DNA of 46,624 bases from contig NZ_BCUY01000025.1 of assembly GCF_001591465.1 (NCBI RefSeq), forward strand, positions 1-46,624. The letters run 5' to 3'. A program made the translations under genes and the position numbers. The stretch is from Cytobacillus firmus NBRC 15306 (GTDB lineage: Bacteria > Bacillota > Bacilli > Bacillales > Cytobacillaceae). Shown here in pieces: positions 23,573 to 31,505 of the stretch. The notes under the pieces were generated by a model. The model searched no databases. It was given only the letters and a program-made list of their open reading frames with translations, and was not told where the DNA came from. Every line of letters starts with the position of its first letter. Positions within the stretch are counted from its first letter, which is position 1.

Positions 23573-24666
23573 AAAATCCTGTAGTCATTGTCGGTGCTGG
23601 GTTAAGTGGACTGCGGGCTGCGTCATTACTTGCTGCACATGGCACTCCTTGCAGGGTTCTCGAAGCTAGAGAGCGGATTGGCGGCAGGGTCTTGAGCACT
23701 TCTGGTCCAAACAGACCTGACCTGGGCAAATTTGATCTCGGGCCAACGTGGTTTTGGCCTGAATATGAGAGCGCGATCACCGGCCTTGTGAAAGAACTGA
23801 ATTTAGAAACTTTTGTCCAGTACACCAAAGGGGCAATGCTTTCAGAACGATTCCAAAACGAACCTCCAGAGCGCCATGTATTGCCGGAAAATGCTGGTGC
23901 AAGGTCGATTCGATTCATAGGAGGTGTGCAATCCCTTATTGATGCTGTAGCAGATACAATTCCCTCAGGGATAGTCGAGCTAGGAACCCGAGTCACAGCC
24001 ATTCGACAAGAGGAAGCGGGAGTTATTACGGTTGAAGCAGTCCTTGCTGATGGAGAGACAACAAATGTAACTGCAAGTGCTGTAATCCTAGCACTGCCGC
24101 CTCGGATTGTGGCGCGTCATATTGAATTCTCTCCATCTCTCCCTGCAGATCTTATGACTGACCTTGCTGGCAAACCGACGTGGATGGCAGGGCAGGCGAA
24201 GGCAGTTGCCATCTATGATCGTCCCTTTTGGAGAGAATCAGAGCTCTCTGGCTTCGCATCGAGCTGGGTTGGACCTCTGCAGGAAATCCACGATGCTTCT
24301 CCTAAAACAGGATCTGGCGCTTTATTTGGTTTCTTCGGTATGCCAGCGAGAACACGCCGAGAACTTGGAGAGGATAAAGTTTTAAATTTGGTCATTGATC
24401 AATTGGTTAGGCTATTTGGAACCTCCGCCCAAAACGTTAAGGCTATCCTTTATAAGGATTGGGCCGAAGATTCCGAAACTGCAGTTGAGGAAGACCTGGA
24501 CCCGCTTAGAGATTTTCCAAGTTATGGTCAGCCGCCAAAAGCTGGGGTATGGGAAAAGAAAATTATTTTTGCTGGTACGGAGACGAATTCACCCTTTGGC
24601 GGCCACCTTGAAGGTGCCCTTCAGTCAGCTGAACAGGCAGTTTTTGAAATCATTAAATTAAACTAG
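23569..24666 (+). CDS. flavin-containing amine oxidase (MAO family)
   Basis: A 365-aa FAD protein, somewhat short for monoamine oxidases. The dinucleotide-binding VGAGLSGLRAASLLAAHG and ARERIGGRV are at the N-terminus, RFIGGVQSLIDAVA in the middle, and the FAD-closing IIFAGTETNSPFGGHLEGALQSAEQA at the end. It probably oxidises an amine to an aldehyde or imine with H2O2 release; no secretion signal, so cytosolic. GTG start, coupled to a 40-codon frame. Neighbouring aminotransferase and monooxygenase suggest an amine-related cluster (inference). Confidence 0.87.
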   Translation: MKNPVVIVGAGLSGLRAASLLAAHGTPCRVLEARERIGGRVLSTSGPNRPDLGKFDLGPTWFWPEYESAITGLVKELNLETFVQYTKGAMLSERFQNEPPERHVLPENAGARSIRFIGGVQSLIDAVADTIPSGIVELGTRVTAIRQEEAGVITVEAVLADGETTNVTASAVILALPPRIVARHIEFSPSLPADLMTDLAGKPTWMAGQAKAVAIYDRPFWRESELSGFASSWVGPLQEIHDASPKTGSGALFGFFGMPARTRRELGEDKVLNLVIDQLVRLFGTSAQNVKAILYKDWAEDSETAVEEDLDPLRDFPSYGQPPKAGVWEKKIIFAGTETNSPFGGHLEGALQSAEQAVFEIIKLN

Positions 24667-24710
24667 AAATCAGGAGCTCTTTTGAGAAAGCAGGGAAAGG
24701 GGAAATTTAC

Positions 24711-25004
24711 ATGATTTTAGAAGCAGTAATGCTGCAAGTAAAAAAAGGGATGGAGGAAGAATATGAACAAGCATTTCGTGAAGCATCAAAAGTTATTTCT
24801 TCCATGAAAGGCTACATATCTCACGAGCTGCAGCGATGTATGGAAGTTGAGGGTAAATATTTATTGCTGGTGAAGTGGGAATCATTAGAGGCCCATACAG
24901 TTGGGTTTAGACAATCGAAAGAGTATCAAGAATGGAAAAGACAGCTGCACCATTTCTATGATCCATTTCCTGATGTTGAACACTTTGAAAACGTTCCTCT
25001 TTAA
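24711..25004 (+). CDS. antibiotic-biosynthesis-monooxygenase (ABM) fold protein
   Basis: A 97-aa ABM-domain protein, the length of one dimeric alpha-beta barrel unit. Typical features are an N-terminal strand MILEAVMLQVKKG, a helix with EYEQAFREASKVISSMKGY, then LLLVKWESLEAHTVGFRQSKEYQEWK and a C-terminal HHFYDPFPDVEHF. Members act on quinones or haem; the role here is unknown. GAAAGGGGAA precedes the ATG. Confidence 0.85.
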   Translation: MILEAVMLQVKKGMEEEYEQAFREASKVISSMKGYISHELQRCMEVEGKYLLLVKWESLEAHTVGFRQSKEYQEWKRQLHHFYDPFPDVEHFENVPL

Positions 25005-25133
25005 TTGGTGTTTTAGTTAAAAGCCTCCTTGCGGTCGAAATATTTTCCAGATAGCGGACACTGATAAAAAAGTGCCCCTATCTGGGGTTTTTTGTGTTTC
25101 AATAAATCTAATGAATATGGGCGGAGGGTTATC

Positions 25134-25565
25134 AGGAGTAAGAATATTTATAATGAATTTCAATTTAAAGAGCTTGAGAAGTATCCCAATGCTTTGAGCG
25201 CTTCTGAAAAATCAATCTCTTATAGTCCGGGATTTAAGCTAAAAGCTGTGAAGGAATACAAAAGTGGAAAAATACCATAGCAAATCTTTATTGAACAGGG
25301 CTTTGACCTAGGTATGATCGGTAAGAAACAACCAAAGTATTGTCTTAAACGTTGGAGGGATTCATATGAACGGTTTGAAGAGGAAGGTCTCCTTATGGAA
25401 CGCAGAGGCAAAGGGAGTACAGGGCGACCTTCTACAAAGCAGCTTTCTGTGGAAGAGAAATTAAGAAAAGCTGAGGCACGAATTAAATTCCTTGAAGCGG
25501 AGAATGACTTACTAAAAAAGCTGGAAGAGTTAGAAAGGCAGGCGTTGAAGAAGAAACGATTTTAA
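25134..25565 (+). pseudogene. IS3-family orfA (old element), start and internal stop lost
   Basis: The frame reads SKNIYNEFQFKELEKYPN, SISYSPGFKLKAVKEYKSGK, then a TAG at 25278-25280 and on through FIEQGFDLGMIGKKQPKYCLKRW to the leucine-zipper part AEARIKFLEAENDLLKKLEE. The codon where the Met start should be is AGG (25134-25136). Helix-turn-helix plus coiled coil is normal for IS3 orfA; both lesions make it inactive. Confidence 0.8.
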
Positions 25566-26424
25566 CGTCAGCTGAGAAGTTTTACCTGATCGAGAAAACG
25601 ATAAGAATCTATCAGTTAAAGAAAGCAGTTTCCTACCTGTGTGAACTGGCGGGTGTTAGCAGAAGCGGATACTATGACTAGTTGAAGGCTGCATCTATAA
25701 GGGCACAACGAGACGAGCAGGATGAATTGGATATAAAGCTCGTCCAAGAAATATTCCTAAGCAAAAAAGAAACAGCAGGTGCCCTCCAAATTAAAATGAT
25801 CCTGGAGAATGATTATTCAGCTGTAATGAACCACAAAAAGATTAGGCGATTAATGGCAAAATATAATCTTGAAACAAAAATAAGGAAAGCCAACCCAGGA
25901 ACATCGAACCTGTCCTAACCTTCTTAATCGAGAATTCAATCAGGAGGAACCAGGAAAAGTCCTGCTTACTGACATTGCTTATCTCTATTATGGAAAGGGC
26001 CAAAAAGCATATTTATCCTGTGTAAAGGACGGAGCTACAAGGGGAAATTATGGCGTACCACCTGTCCACGTCATTAGATATGGGCATCGTCTATAAGACG
26101 TTGAAAAAGTTAGAGACATCTGTTGGCAAACATTTTCACCCTGAAGCCATATTACATTCTGACCAAGGAATGCATTATAGGCATCCTCTATTCCAAAGCA
26201 AAGTGAAAGAGCTTGGATTAACTCAATCAATGTCCCGAAAGGGAACTGTTGGGATAACGCACCAATGGAGAGCTTCTTTGGACATTTTAAAGATATAACT
26301 CACTTGATAATTTGAAGGATGTAACGAAGGAAGTAGAAAGAGTAATAATCATCATCGTTTAAATAAAATGACCCCGGTACAATGTAGTGACCCCCGTCAA
26401 GTAGACAGTAATAAAAATGCACAA

Positions 26425-27318
26425 TTATGCAGCCTGAGTCCTGTATTGATATGGGCTCAGGTAATTCAATTTCTTTTGAAAACGTTGATGATTATAGAAC
26501 CTCATGTATTGATTTAATGCGTCTTTAACCTCTTGAGCTGTTTTGAATGAATATAGATAAAAACATTCAGTCTTAAAATGACTAAAGAAGTTTTCCATGC
26601 AAGCATTGTCCCAACAGTTACCTTTTCTAGACATGCTCGCTTTCATTTGATATTTTTTAATTAGGTTGTTATATTGGCGGGATGTATATTGGAAACCCTG
26701 GTCGCTATGCAGGAGGATTCCTTTTACATTCCGTTTTTTCTTTGCCTTTTTGAGGGTATCGATAACCAGTTTCAGGTCATTTCTCCGACTAACATGATAA
26801 GCAACAATTTCATTATTGTATAAGTCTAAAATGGCGGACAAATACAGCTTTTGGCCATTAAAAATTAAATAAGTAACATCCGTTACCCATTTTTTATTAG
26901 GTTTAGAAGCGACAAAGTTTCGATTAAGATAGTTGTCTGAAACAACGTATGCTTCTTTCTTCCCGTAATATGGTTTCTTCATTCGGATGACTGCCCTGAT
27001 CCCCAATTCCCCCATAAGACGCTGGACACGCTTGTGATTTATATGTGTTTCGTAGTTTTTTTCTAACCATATCTGTACTCGCCGATACCCATATATCCCT
27101 TTAAGTTTTTCATGGCACTCCATGATTTTTTCTTTGATTTCTTCATCCTCTAACTGCTTTTCAGTGGGTGACTCTTGTCGTTTTAACCACTTGTAATAGC
27201 CACTTTTAGATACTTCTGCGATCTTACATAACAATACAATAGAATAGTCCCCCTGGGACATTTCTTTGATTACCTGGTATTTCTTTTGTGTGGATACTTC
27301 TTTCATTCCCCCTTTCAC
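26425..27318 (-). CDS. IS3-family transposase orfB
   Basis: A 297-aa DDE integrase-type transposase, full length. An N-terminal HTH_21 region (EVSKSGYYKWLKRQ, GIYGYRRVQIWL, RVQRLMGELGIRA) is followed by the rve core with the catalytic residues in KWVTDVTYL, LLHSDQGFQY and ACMENFFSHFK. The typical KGNCWDNACMENFF and KLNYLSPYQYR are present. The GTG start overlaps the end of orfA by 4 nt, so it may also be made as an OrfAB fusion through a frameshift at A6G in orfA. Confidence 0.93.
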   Translation of the reverse strand: MKGGMKEVSTQKKYQVIKEMSQGDYSIVLLCKIAEVSKSGYYKWLKRQESPTEKQLEDEEIKEKIMECHEKLKGIYGYRRVQIWLEKNYETHINHKRVQRLMGELGIRAVIRMKKPYYGKKEAYVVSDNYLNRNFVASKPNKKWVTDVTYLIFNGQKLYLSAILDLYNNEIVAYHVSRRNDLKLVIDTLKKAKKKRNVKGILLHSDQGFQYTSRQYNNLIKKYQMKASMSRKGNCWDNACMENFFSHFKTECFYLYSFKTAQEVKDALNQYMRFYNHQRFQKKLNYLSPYQYRTQAA

Positions 27319-27611
27319 ATCTTTAAGAGCTTTTTTAGCATTTCGTTCTCAGCTTCAAGACGTTTAATTTTGACTTCCTGATCTTCAGGTCGAGTTCTTG
27401 GTCTACCTTTACCAGGTCCTTTCCTCTTACCTCTTTTATCCTCTAGCCCTTTAATCCCCTCCGCATTAAAATAGTTAACCCATCTCCTTACTTGATTTTT
27501 ATCGATACTCAATTCTTTAGCTATTATGTTATAACCCATCCCATCTTTGAGATGAAGATCAACAACTTTTTTCTTAAAGTTCATATCATATGTTTTACGT
27601 ATTTTTCCCAT
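27315..27611 (-). CDS. IS3-family transposase orfA
   Basis: A 98-aa protein with a helix-turn-helix (YNIIAKELSIDKNQVRRWVNYFNAEG) and a C-terminal leucine zipper (EVKIKRLEAENEMLKKLL). AAAAAAG at 27330-27336 (minus strand) near its end fits the -1 frameshift site used by IS3 elements to make OrfAB. GGAGGGG lies before the ATG. Confidence 0.9.
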   Translation of the reverse strand: MGKIRKTYDMNFKKKVVDLHLKDGMGYNIIAKELSIDKNQVRRWVNYFNAEGIKGLEDKRGKRKGPGKGRPRTRPEDQEVKIKRLEAENEMLKKLLKM

Positions 27612-27768
27612 AAAAAAATCCCCTCCATAGTAGACAGATTAGTATGCTTTCTTTTTTCTGTCTACTATCAGGGGATCATAACACAATACCGGGGTCACTT
27701 ATTAGCCGCATAGGCGCTTTTTTAACTGTCCGTAAATGGGGGTACATTTCACAAATGAGGGGTGTAAC

Positions 27769-28773
27769 TTATTTATCCTGTGCAAGTTCTTTTCTATTGG
27801 GAGCAAGCGGCGGCTGTTCTAACCACTTGTTCTTCACCATAATGCCGAACCATTTTCGGGTGACTTTCAAGGATTTCAGAATTGCTTTTTCATAAGTTAA
27901 GGCCAGGTCTGTCCGCATGGATCCGGCCAGGCCTGTCCCGTAATATACTTGTGCAGTCTGCACCAGGAAACCCATATGATATAACATTAATTTATCGGAA
28001 AACGGAGAGTCCTTTGAAGTTGTAACTTCTGATTCCCACGACATTGGGACTGGCAAGTTATCCTTGTGCAATATTTTTGAAAGAGCCTGGAGGTTTTCAT
28101 CGGCTGTTTTTTCTAATTCCTCAAAAAACTTCCTTATATCTTTCGATTCTGTGACTTGGCTGAATCCGATGGAAAGTGCTTTTGCCATAATCCCCTTTTT
28201 AATGTTAAGGGAGATACTAATTATTTCTGTAGAAGATAAACGTCTTCCTTTTCCGAAAAATCCATCAGTAAAATCTGTTGCAGTAATAATTTCAGGGCTT
28301 TCGGCAGGATAAAAATAGGGATCTCTCTGAAAAACTCCTTTTTTCAGAAGCAGCTCAATAGTTAAATCGTACATATTTTTGGCATCATCTACACATGAGC
28401 TGTAAAACTCCCGTATGTCCTTTCTGACCGAAACACCTAAAGCGGTTGTATGGCCTAACAAACCATGGATAGTCATAATATGTAAATAATTCAGGCAGAA
28501 TATGTCTGAAAACAATCTCTCTGCACCTTTATTGAGGTCGGACTCCGAAAAACCAATTGGAATTGGAAATCCATCCTTCTCAATGAAGGAAACAAGCTGC
28601 TTCTTTTGCTTTTCCCCTGTTTTAATTGCTATTTCAAAAACTTGTTTTATTTCTTCGTCTTCTATAATTGAATTCATATACCTATTTACAATCTCGGTCA
28701 TTGTTCCGTTTACATACTCCCCCCATAGTGTTCCTATTTCGGAAGATGTAAGCTTTAAATTATCATTTTCCAA
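27769..28773 (-). CDS. DUF3231 family protein (second copy)
   Basis: A 334-aa protein, the same length as the one at 11712-12716 and alike throughout: SSEIGTLWGEYVNGTMTE at the start, SPFSDKLMLYHMGFLVQTAQVYYGTGLAGSMRTDLA and KNKWLEQPP at the end. Overall divergence is large, so this is an old duplication or separate gain. TTG start after AGAGGTGAG. The old IS3 element ends only 36 bp beyond its stop. Confidence 0.82.
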   Translation of the reverse strand: MENDNLKLTSSEIGTLWGEYVNGTMTEIVNRYMNSIIEDEEIKQVFEIAIKTGEKQKKQLVSFIEKDGFPIPIGFSESDLNKGAERLFSDIFCLNYLHIMTIHGLLGHTTALGVSVRKDIREFYSSCVDDAKNMYDLTIELLLKKGVFQRDPYFYPAESPEIITATDFTDGFFGKGRRLSSTEIISISLNIKKGIMAKALSIGFSQVTESKDIRKFFEELEKTADENLQALSKILHKDNLPVPMSWESEVTTSKDSPFSDKLMLYHMGFLVQTAQVYYGTGLAGSMRTDLALTYEKAILKSLKVTRKWFGIMVKNKWLEQPPLAPNRKELAQDK

Positions 28774-28885
28774 TTGTGCTCACCTCTTCCGTATTTTTTA
28801 CCAATACAGAATGATGTATGCAGTTCTTTGGCTTAAACCTCTAAGACTTGGTGATTACTGCAAAGATTGAAACGGCAACTTTATT

Positions 28886-28938
28886 AGGCAACTTTGAGGT
28901 TGCTTGTATTGACAAGTAACCAAATGGTTGCTTATAAT
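28886..28938 (+). promoter_or_regulatory. promoter with two operator dyads, probably autorepressed
   Basis: TTGACA (28909-28914), an 18-nt spacer and TATAAT (28933-28938). The spacer is almost filled by the dyad AAGTAACCA-AT-TGGTTGCTT (28914-28933, 8 of 9 pairs), and AGGCAAC-N6-GTTGCTT (28886-28905) lies just upstream. A repressor bound there would block RNA polymerase. The predicted start of transcription falls at or within 1-2 nt of the ATG at 28945. Confidence 0.7.
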
Positions 28939-28944
28939 CATAAT

Positions 28945-29223
28945 ATGAATTGGGACAAAGACGCTATATTCAAAGCACTTGGTGATTCGACCCGGCGGCT
29001 TATATTGGACGAACTGTCCGAACGCAAAGAGATGACACTATATGAACTGACGGCTCGTCTCATTATGAAGCACGGCCTTTCCATTTCGCGGCAGGCAATA
29101 GCTAAACATCTTTCAGTATTGGAAGATGCACAGCTCATTAGATCCGAACGAAAGGGAAAATATCGGGTAATTATTTTTAATAACCAGCCACTTAAGAATC
29201 TGCTGGAAAGATGGCTGGAGTAA
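28945..29223 (+). CDS. ArsR-like winged-helix repressor
   Basis: A 92-aa ArsR/SmtB-fold regulator: KDAIFKALGDSTRRLILDELSER (helices 1-3), SISRQAIAKHLSVLEDAQLIRSERKGKYRVIIFN (recognition helix and wing). No Cys or His metal-binding set is present, so it is probably not a metal sensor. The frame is open further upstream but that part is the promoter; with TATAAT at 28933-28938 the ATG at 28945 would be close to the 5' end of the mRNA. It probably controls itself and the VOC gene downstream. Confidence 0.85.
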   Translation: MNWDKDAIFKALGDSTRRLILDELSERKEMTLYELTARLIMKHGLSISRQAIAKHLSVLEDAQLIRSERKGKYRVIIFNNQPLKNLLERWLE

Positions 29224-29310
29224 CCTTACTAAAAGCGGAATAAGGATTCATAAAGAGGTACGTGCGGGCTTTGCTGGAAGCCCGTTACAATTATCAAAGG
29301 AGGCAAATAC

Positions 29311-29697
29311 ATGTTGAAAGTTATTGTTACCAGTATCTTCGTCCAGGATCAGGAGAAGGCATTGAAATTTTATACAGAAACGCTGGGGTTTGTAAAAAAG
29401 CATGACATCCCAGTCGGGGAACACAGGTGGATCGCCCTGGTTTCTCCCGAAGATCAAGACGGTACGGAGCTCTTGCTGGAACCTAATGTACATCCGGCTG
29501 CCACAGAATATCAAAAGAAGATTTTTGCAGAAGGAATTCCGGCCACAATGTTTGGGGTTGCTGATGTGCACGAAGAGTTTAACCGATTAATAAAACTCGG
29601 AGTGAAGTTTACTATGGAACCAACAGTAATGGGGGATGTCACATTGGCTGTATTTGATGATACGTGCGGGAATCTTATTCAAATAGCGCAGAAGTAG
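29311..29697 (+). CDS. VOC-family protein
   Basis: A 128-aa glyoxalase-fold protein. First module TSIFVQDQEKALKFYTETLGFVKKHDIPVGEHRWIALVSPE; second module PATMFGVADVHEEFNRLIKLGVKF then DVTLAVFDDTCGNLIQI, where the usual final DPxGN is DTCGN. AAAGGAGG lies 9 nt before the ATG. It follows the ArsR-like gene after a 7-bp intercistronic hairpin (29265-29284); the pair probably forms a detoxification unit. Confidence 0.85.
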   Translation: MLKVIVTSIFVQDQEKALKFYTETLGFVKKHDIPVGEHRWIALVSPEDQDGTELLLEPNVHPAATEYQKKIFAEGIPATMFGVADVHEEFNRLIKLGVKFTMEPTVMGDVTLAVFDDTCGNLIQIAQK

Positions 29698-29734
29698 CTT
29701 TAGAAATTCTTGCATGTAAGTAAGGCGGTGAACA

Positions 29735-30280
29735 ATGGACAGTCAGCTGAAAGTGGAATTTCAAAAATCAAAGTCAGGCGATAAAGATGAGCGTTATGAA
29801 GCTTATCAGCACATTTTAAATGCTACTGACAAAGAAGTTGATTGGGCGTATGAAGTATGGGATCAGCTAGTAGAGGACTTAACTCATAACGATAACCATC
29901 AACGCTCCCGTGCAGCTCAATACTTAGCTAACCTGGCTAAAAGCGATCCAGAGATGAGAATTATGAGGGATTTCCCTAAGCTATGGGAGGTAACAAAAGA
30001 TGAAAAGTTTGTTACAGCCAGACATAGCCTTCAGTCTATATGGAAAGTCGGGATTTCCGGTACATCCCAAAAAGAACTGGTCATGGAGATAATGACTGAA
30101 CGTTTTATTAATGGAACAGATGAAAAAAATTACACGTTAATCCGTTATGACATCCTTCAAAATATGAAAAATATATATGACCATCTGAATGATGAGGCTA
30201 TTAAACAAACAGCTTTAGATTTGATTGATGCTGTTGATGACAAAAAATACAAGAAAAAGTACTTGGATATATGGAAATAG
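29735..30280 (+). CDS. helical-repeat (HEAT-like) hypothetical protein
   Basis: A 181-aa soluble, helical protein. The middle (SRAAQYLANLAKSDPEMRIMRDFPKLWEVTKDEKFVTARHSLQSIWKVG) looks like HEAT-type repeats, as in Bacillus hypothetical proteins that resemble DNA alkylation repair scaffolds. No catalytic motif. GGCGGTGAA precedes the ATG; a strong terminator follows. Confidence 0.65.
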   Translation: MDSQLKVEFQKSKSGDKDERYEAYQHILNATDKEVDWAYEVWDQLVEDLTHNDNHQRSRAAQYLANLAKSDPEMRIMRDFPKLWEVTKDEKFVTARHSLQSIWKVGISGTSQKELVMEIMTERFINGTDEKNYTLIRYDILQNMKNIYDHLNDEAIKQTALDLIDAVDDKKYKKKYLDIWK

Positions 30281-30288
30281 ATCAAATT

Positions 30289-30316
30289 GCTGAAGATAAA
30301 GGTCTTCAGCTTTTTC
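30289..30316 (+). terminator. rho-independent terminator
   Basis: GCTGAAGA (30289-30296) pairs with TCTTCAGC (30303-30310), then TTTTTC. Confidence 0.88.
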
Positions 30317-30476
30317 TTATAATGTTGGGTAATATATACACAGACAAAATAGAACGCATTATTGCAATATAATGGATGATAGAGGGACGAACGTTGTGAT
30401 TCTGTTTGCAACACTCGAATAATGTCAATTCCTCCCGAATTCTTTTATATCAAAGGAAATTAGGGAGGATTTATTA

Positions 30477-31278
30477 ATGTTAATGAGATTTAAAAACATG
30501 CTGATGGCCTTCGTGGCTGTGGTTCTCATGCTGGCTGCTCCTTCGTTTACAGAAGCGGCGCTCGGGGATCGTACACTTGCCAATGGATCATCAGGGTCAG
30601 ATGTGGCCGAATTGCAGGATTACCTGATGACAAAAGGGGTATTCCCATACCATACATCGACAGGATACTATGGAAGCATCACGGTGGAAGCCGTCAAGAA
30701 TTTTCAGCGTAAGCGTAACCTGAAGGCTGATGGAATTGCAGGACCGCAGACAAACCACGCATTAAAAGTACTGAGATATGGGGACATTGGAAAACAGGTC
30801 ATCCAAATTCAATATCAATTAAAACAAGCAGGTCACTATAAATCTAATTTAGATGGTATTTATGGAAATGGCACAGTGAGCGCTATCAAGAGCTTTCAAA
30901 AACAGCAAGGCTTGACGGCGGACGGAATTGCCGGCCCTCAGACGAGAGCTGCACTTGACCGAAAGGCGAAGCGAGGTACAGCGGCAGGTAAAAACATTGA
31001 CTGTGGAAAGCACAGCATATACAGCGAGTTGTGAGGGCTGTTCAGGTGTGACCAGGATGGGTCTGGATTTAAAAAAGTACCCTGATGCGAAAGTGATTGC
31101 CGTCGATCCAAGTGTCATTCCGCTTGGTTCCATCTTGAAAGTAGAAGGCTATGGAACTGCAATAGCAGCGGACATAGGCGGCGGCATAAACGGAAGTTCA
31201 ATCGATGTGTTCATTGCAAACCAGGGCGATGCCCTTCAGTGGGGGAGAAAAAGCGTTCGTGTGGAAATAATCGAATAG
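30477..31278 (+). pseudogene. secreted peptidoglycan-binding/3D-domain protein, frameshifted
   Basis: One gene in two frames. The first part has a Sec signal peptide (residues about 1-27, ending FTEAALG) and two PG_binding_1 repeats (SSGSDVAELQDYLMTKG...GIAGPQTNHALK and GDIGKQVIQIQYQLKQAGHY...GIAGPQTRAALD). After the A5 run at 30990-30994 the other frame gives VESTAYTASCEGCSG, AVDPSVIPLGS, AADIGGGINGSSIDVF: a complete 3D domain with its conserved Asp residues, as in YocH and resuscitation-factor-type wall hydrolases. One extra A explains the break. If not an error, only the binding part is made. GGGAGG lies 8 nt before the ATG. Confidence 0.8.
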
Positions 31279-31284
31279 GTATGG

Positions 31285-31323
31285 GCTGGCTGCACTAATA
31301 GTAGTGCTGGCCAGCTTTTTTTG
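31285..31323 (+). terminator. rho-independent terminator
   Basis: GCTGGC pairs with GCCAGC and, inside, GCACTA with TAGTGC, followed by T8. Confidence 0.85.
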
Positions 31324-31430
31324 TTTTAGCAAAGGGCCTGGATAAGAGGGAATTCTTTATCATACCTATTAAATTTGCAGAGTTTATGGATTTCAATAGA
31401 TTGTTATACTTTGTGCACATTTATTTGGTT

Positions 31431-31448
31431 AAGTGAAGTACATCACTT
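31431..31448. promoter_or_regulatory. FNR/CRP-like dyad
   Basis: AAGTGA-AGTACA-TCACTT is a perfect 6-bp-arm dyad with a 6-nt spacer, 58 nt before the start of the beta-propeller lipoprotein gene. The layout resembles TGTGA-N6-TCACA sites of the CRP/FNR family, but the arms differ at one position. Confidence 0.4.
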
Positions 31449-31505
31449 TTGTATATTCTTGCTGTTATTATGCTCTCTTTATATACGATAAGGGAGGAAA
31501 ATTCC

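Larger units (their letters stand above)
26383..27683 (-). mobile_element. intact IS3-family element, IS150-like, 1301 bp
   Basis: Left end TGTAGTGACCCCCGTCAAGTAGACAG and right end (other strand) TGTGTTATGATCCCCTGATAGTAGACAG form imperfect inverted repeats with TG...CA tips. The 3-bp CAA at 26380-26382 and 27684-27686 is the target duplication. Removing the element and one CAA restores the old IS orfB end. Both orfs are intact, so the copy could be active. It points opposite to the old element. Confidence 0.82.
25545..27713 (+). pseudogene. IS3-family orfB transposase (old element), many lesions
   Basis: The DDE transposase is readable in pieces: AEKFYLIEKTIRIYQLKKAVSYLCELAGVSRSGYYD, TAG at 25679-25681, then KAASIRAQRDEQDELD, a frameshift near 25910, EFNQEEPGKVLLTDIAYLYYGKGQ, a frameshift near 26042, LHSDQGMHY, another shift at about 26248 in the GNCWDNA region, and MESFFGHF. 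After removal of the inserted element the end reads MTPVQYRGHLLAA. Catalytic Asp, Asp and Glu are recognisable but in different frames. Confidence 0.8.
25055..27732 (+). mobile_element. decayed IS3-family element, split by a second IS
   Basis: Left end CGGACACTGATAAAAAAGTGCC (from 25055) matches the inverted right end, which read on the other strand starts CGGACAGTTAAAAAAGCGCC (ending at 27732). Inside are a dead orfA (25134-25565) and a dead orfB whose last codons (GTAxCAA then TACCGGGGTCAC...TAG, 27711-27713) lie beyond the inserted element. Exact ends are uncertain by a few bases. Left of the element, CCAGATAG (25047-25054) can pair with CTATCTGG inside the end, giving a hairpin with a T6 tail that may end the ABM gene transcript. 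Confidence 0.75.

Noticed and set aside
23520..24002. Long minus-strand reading frame of 160 codons
   Set aside because: It is antisense to the amine oxidase, has no ribosome binding site, and its composition follows the codon pattern of the plus-strand gene.
25047..25093. Terminator of the ABM gene formed by CCAGATAG and CTATCTGG
   Set aside because: Kept only as a note: one arm lies in the IS3-type end sequence, so the hairpin may be chance or created by the insertion.
27492..27713. 73-codon plus-strand frame ending in QYRGHLLAA
   Set aside because: Its first part is antisense IS DNA. Only the last codons are meaningful, as the displaced end of the old IS orfB.
28064..28870. Two plus-strand frames of 82 and 122 codons
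   Set aside because: Both are antisense to the second DUF3231 gene and lack ribosome binding sites.
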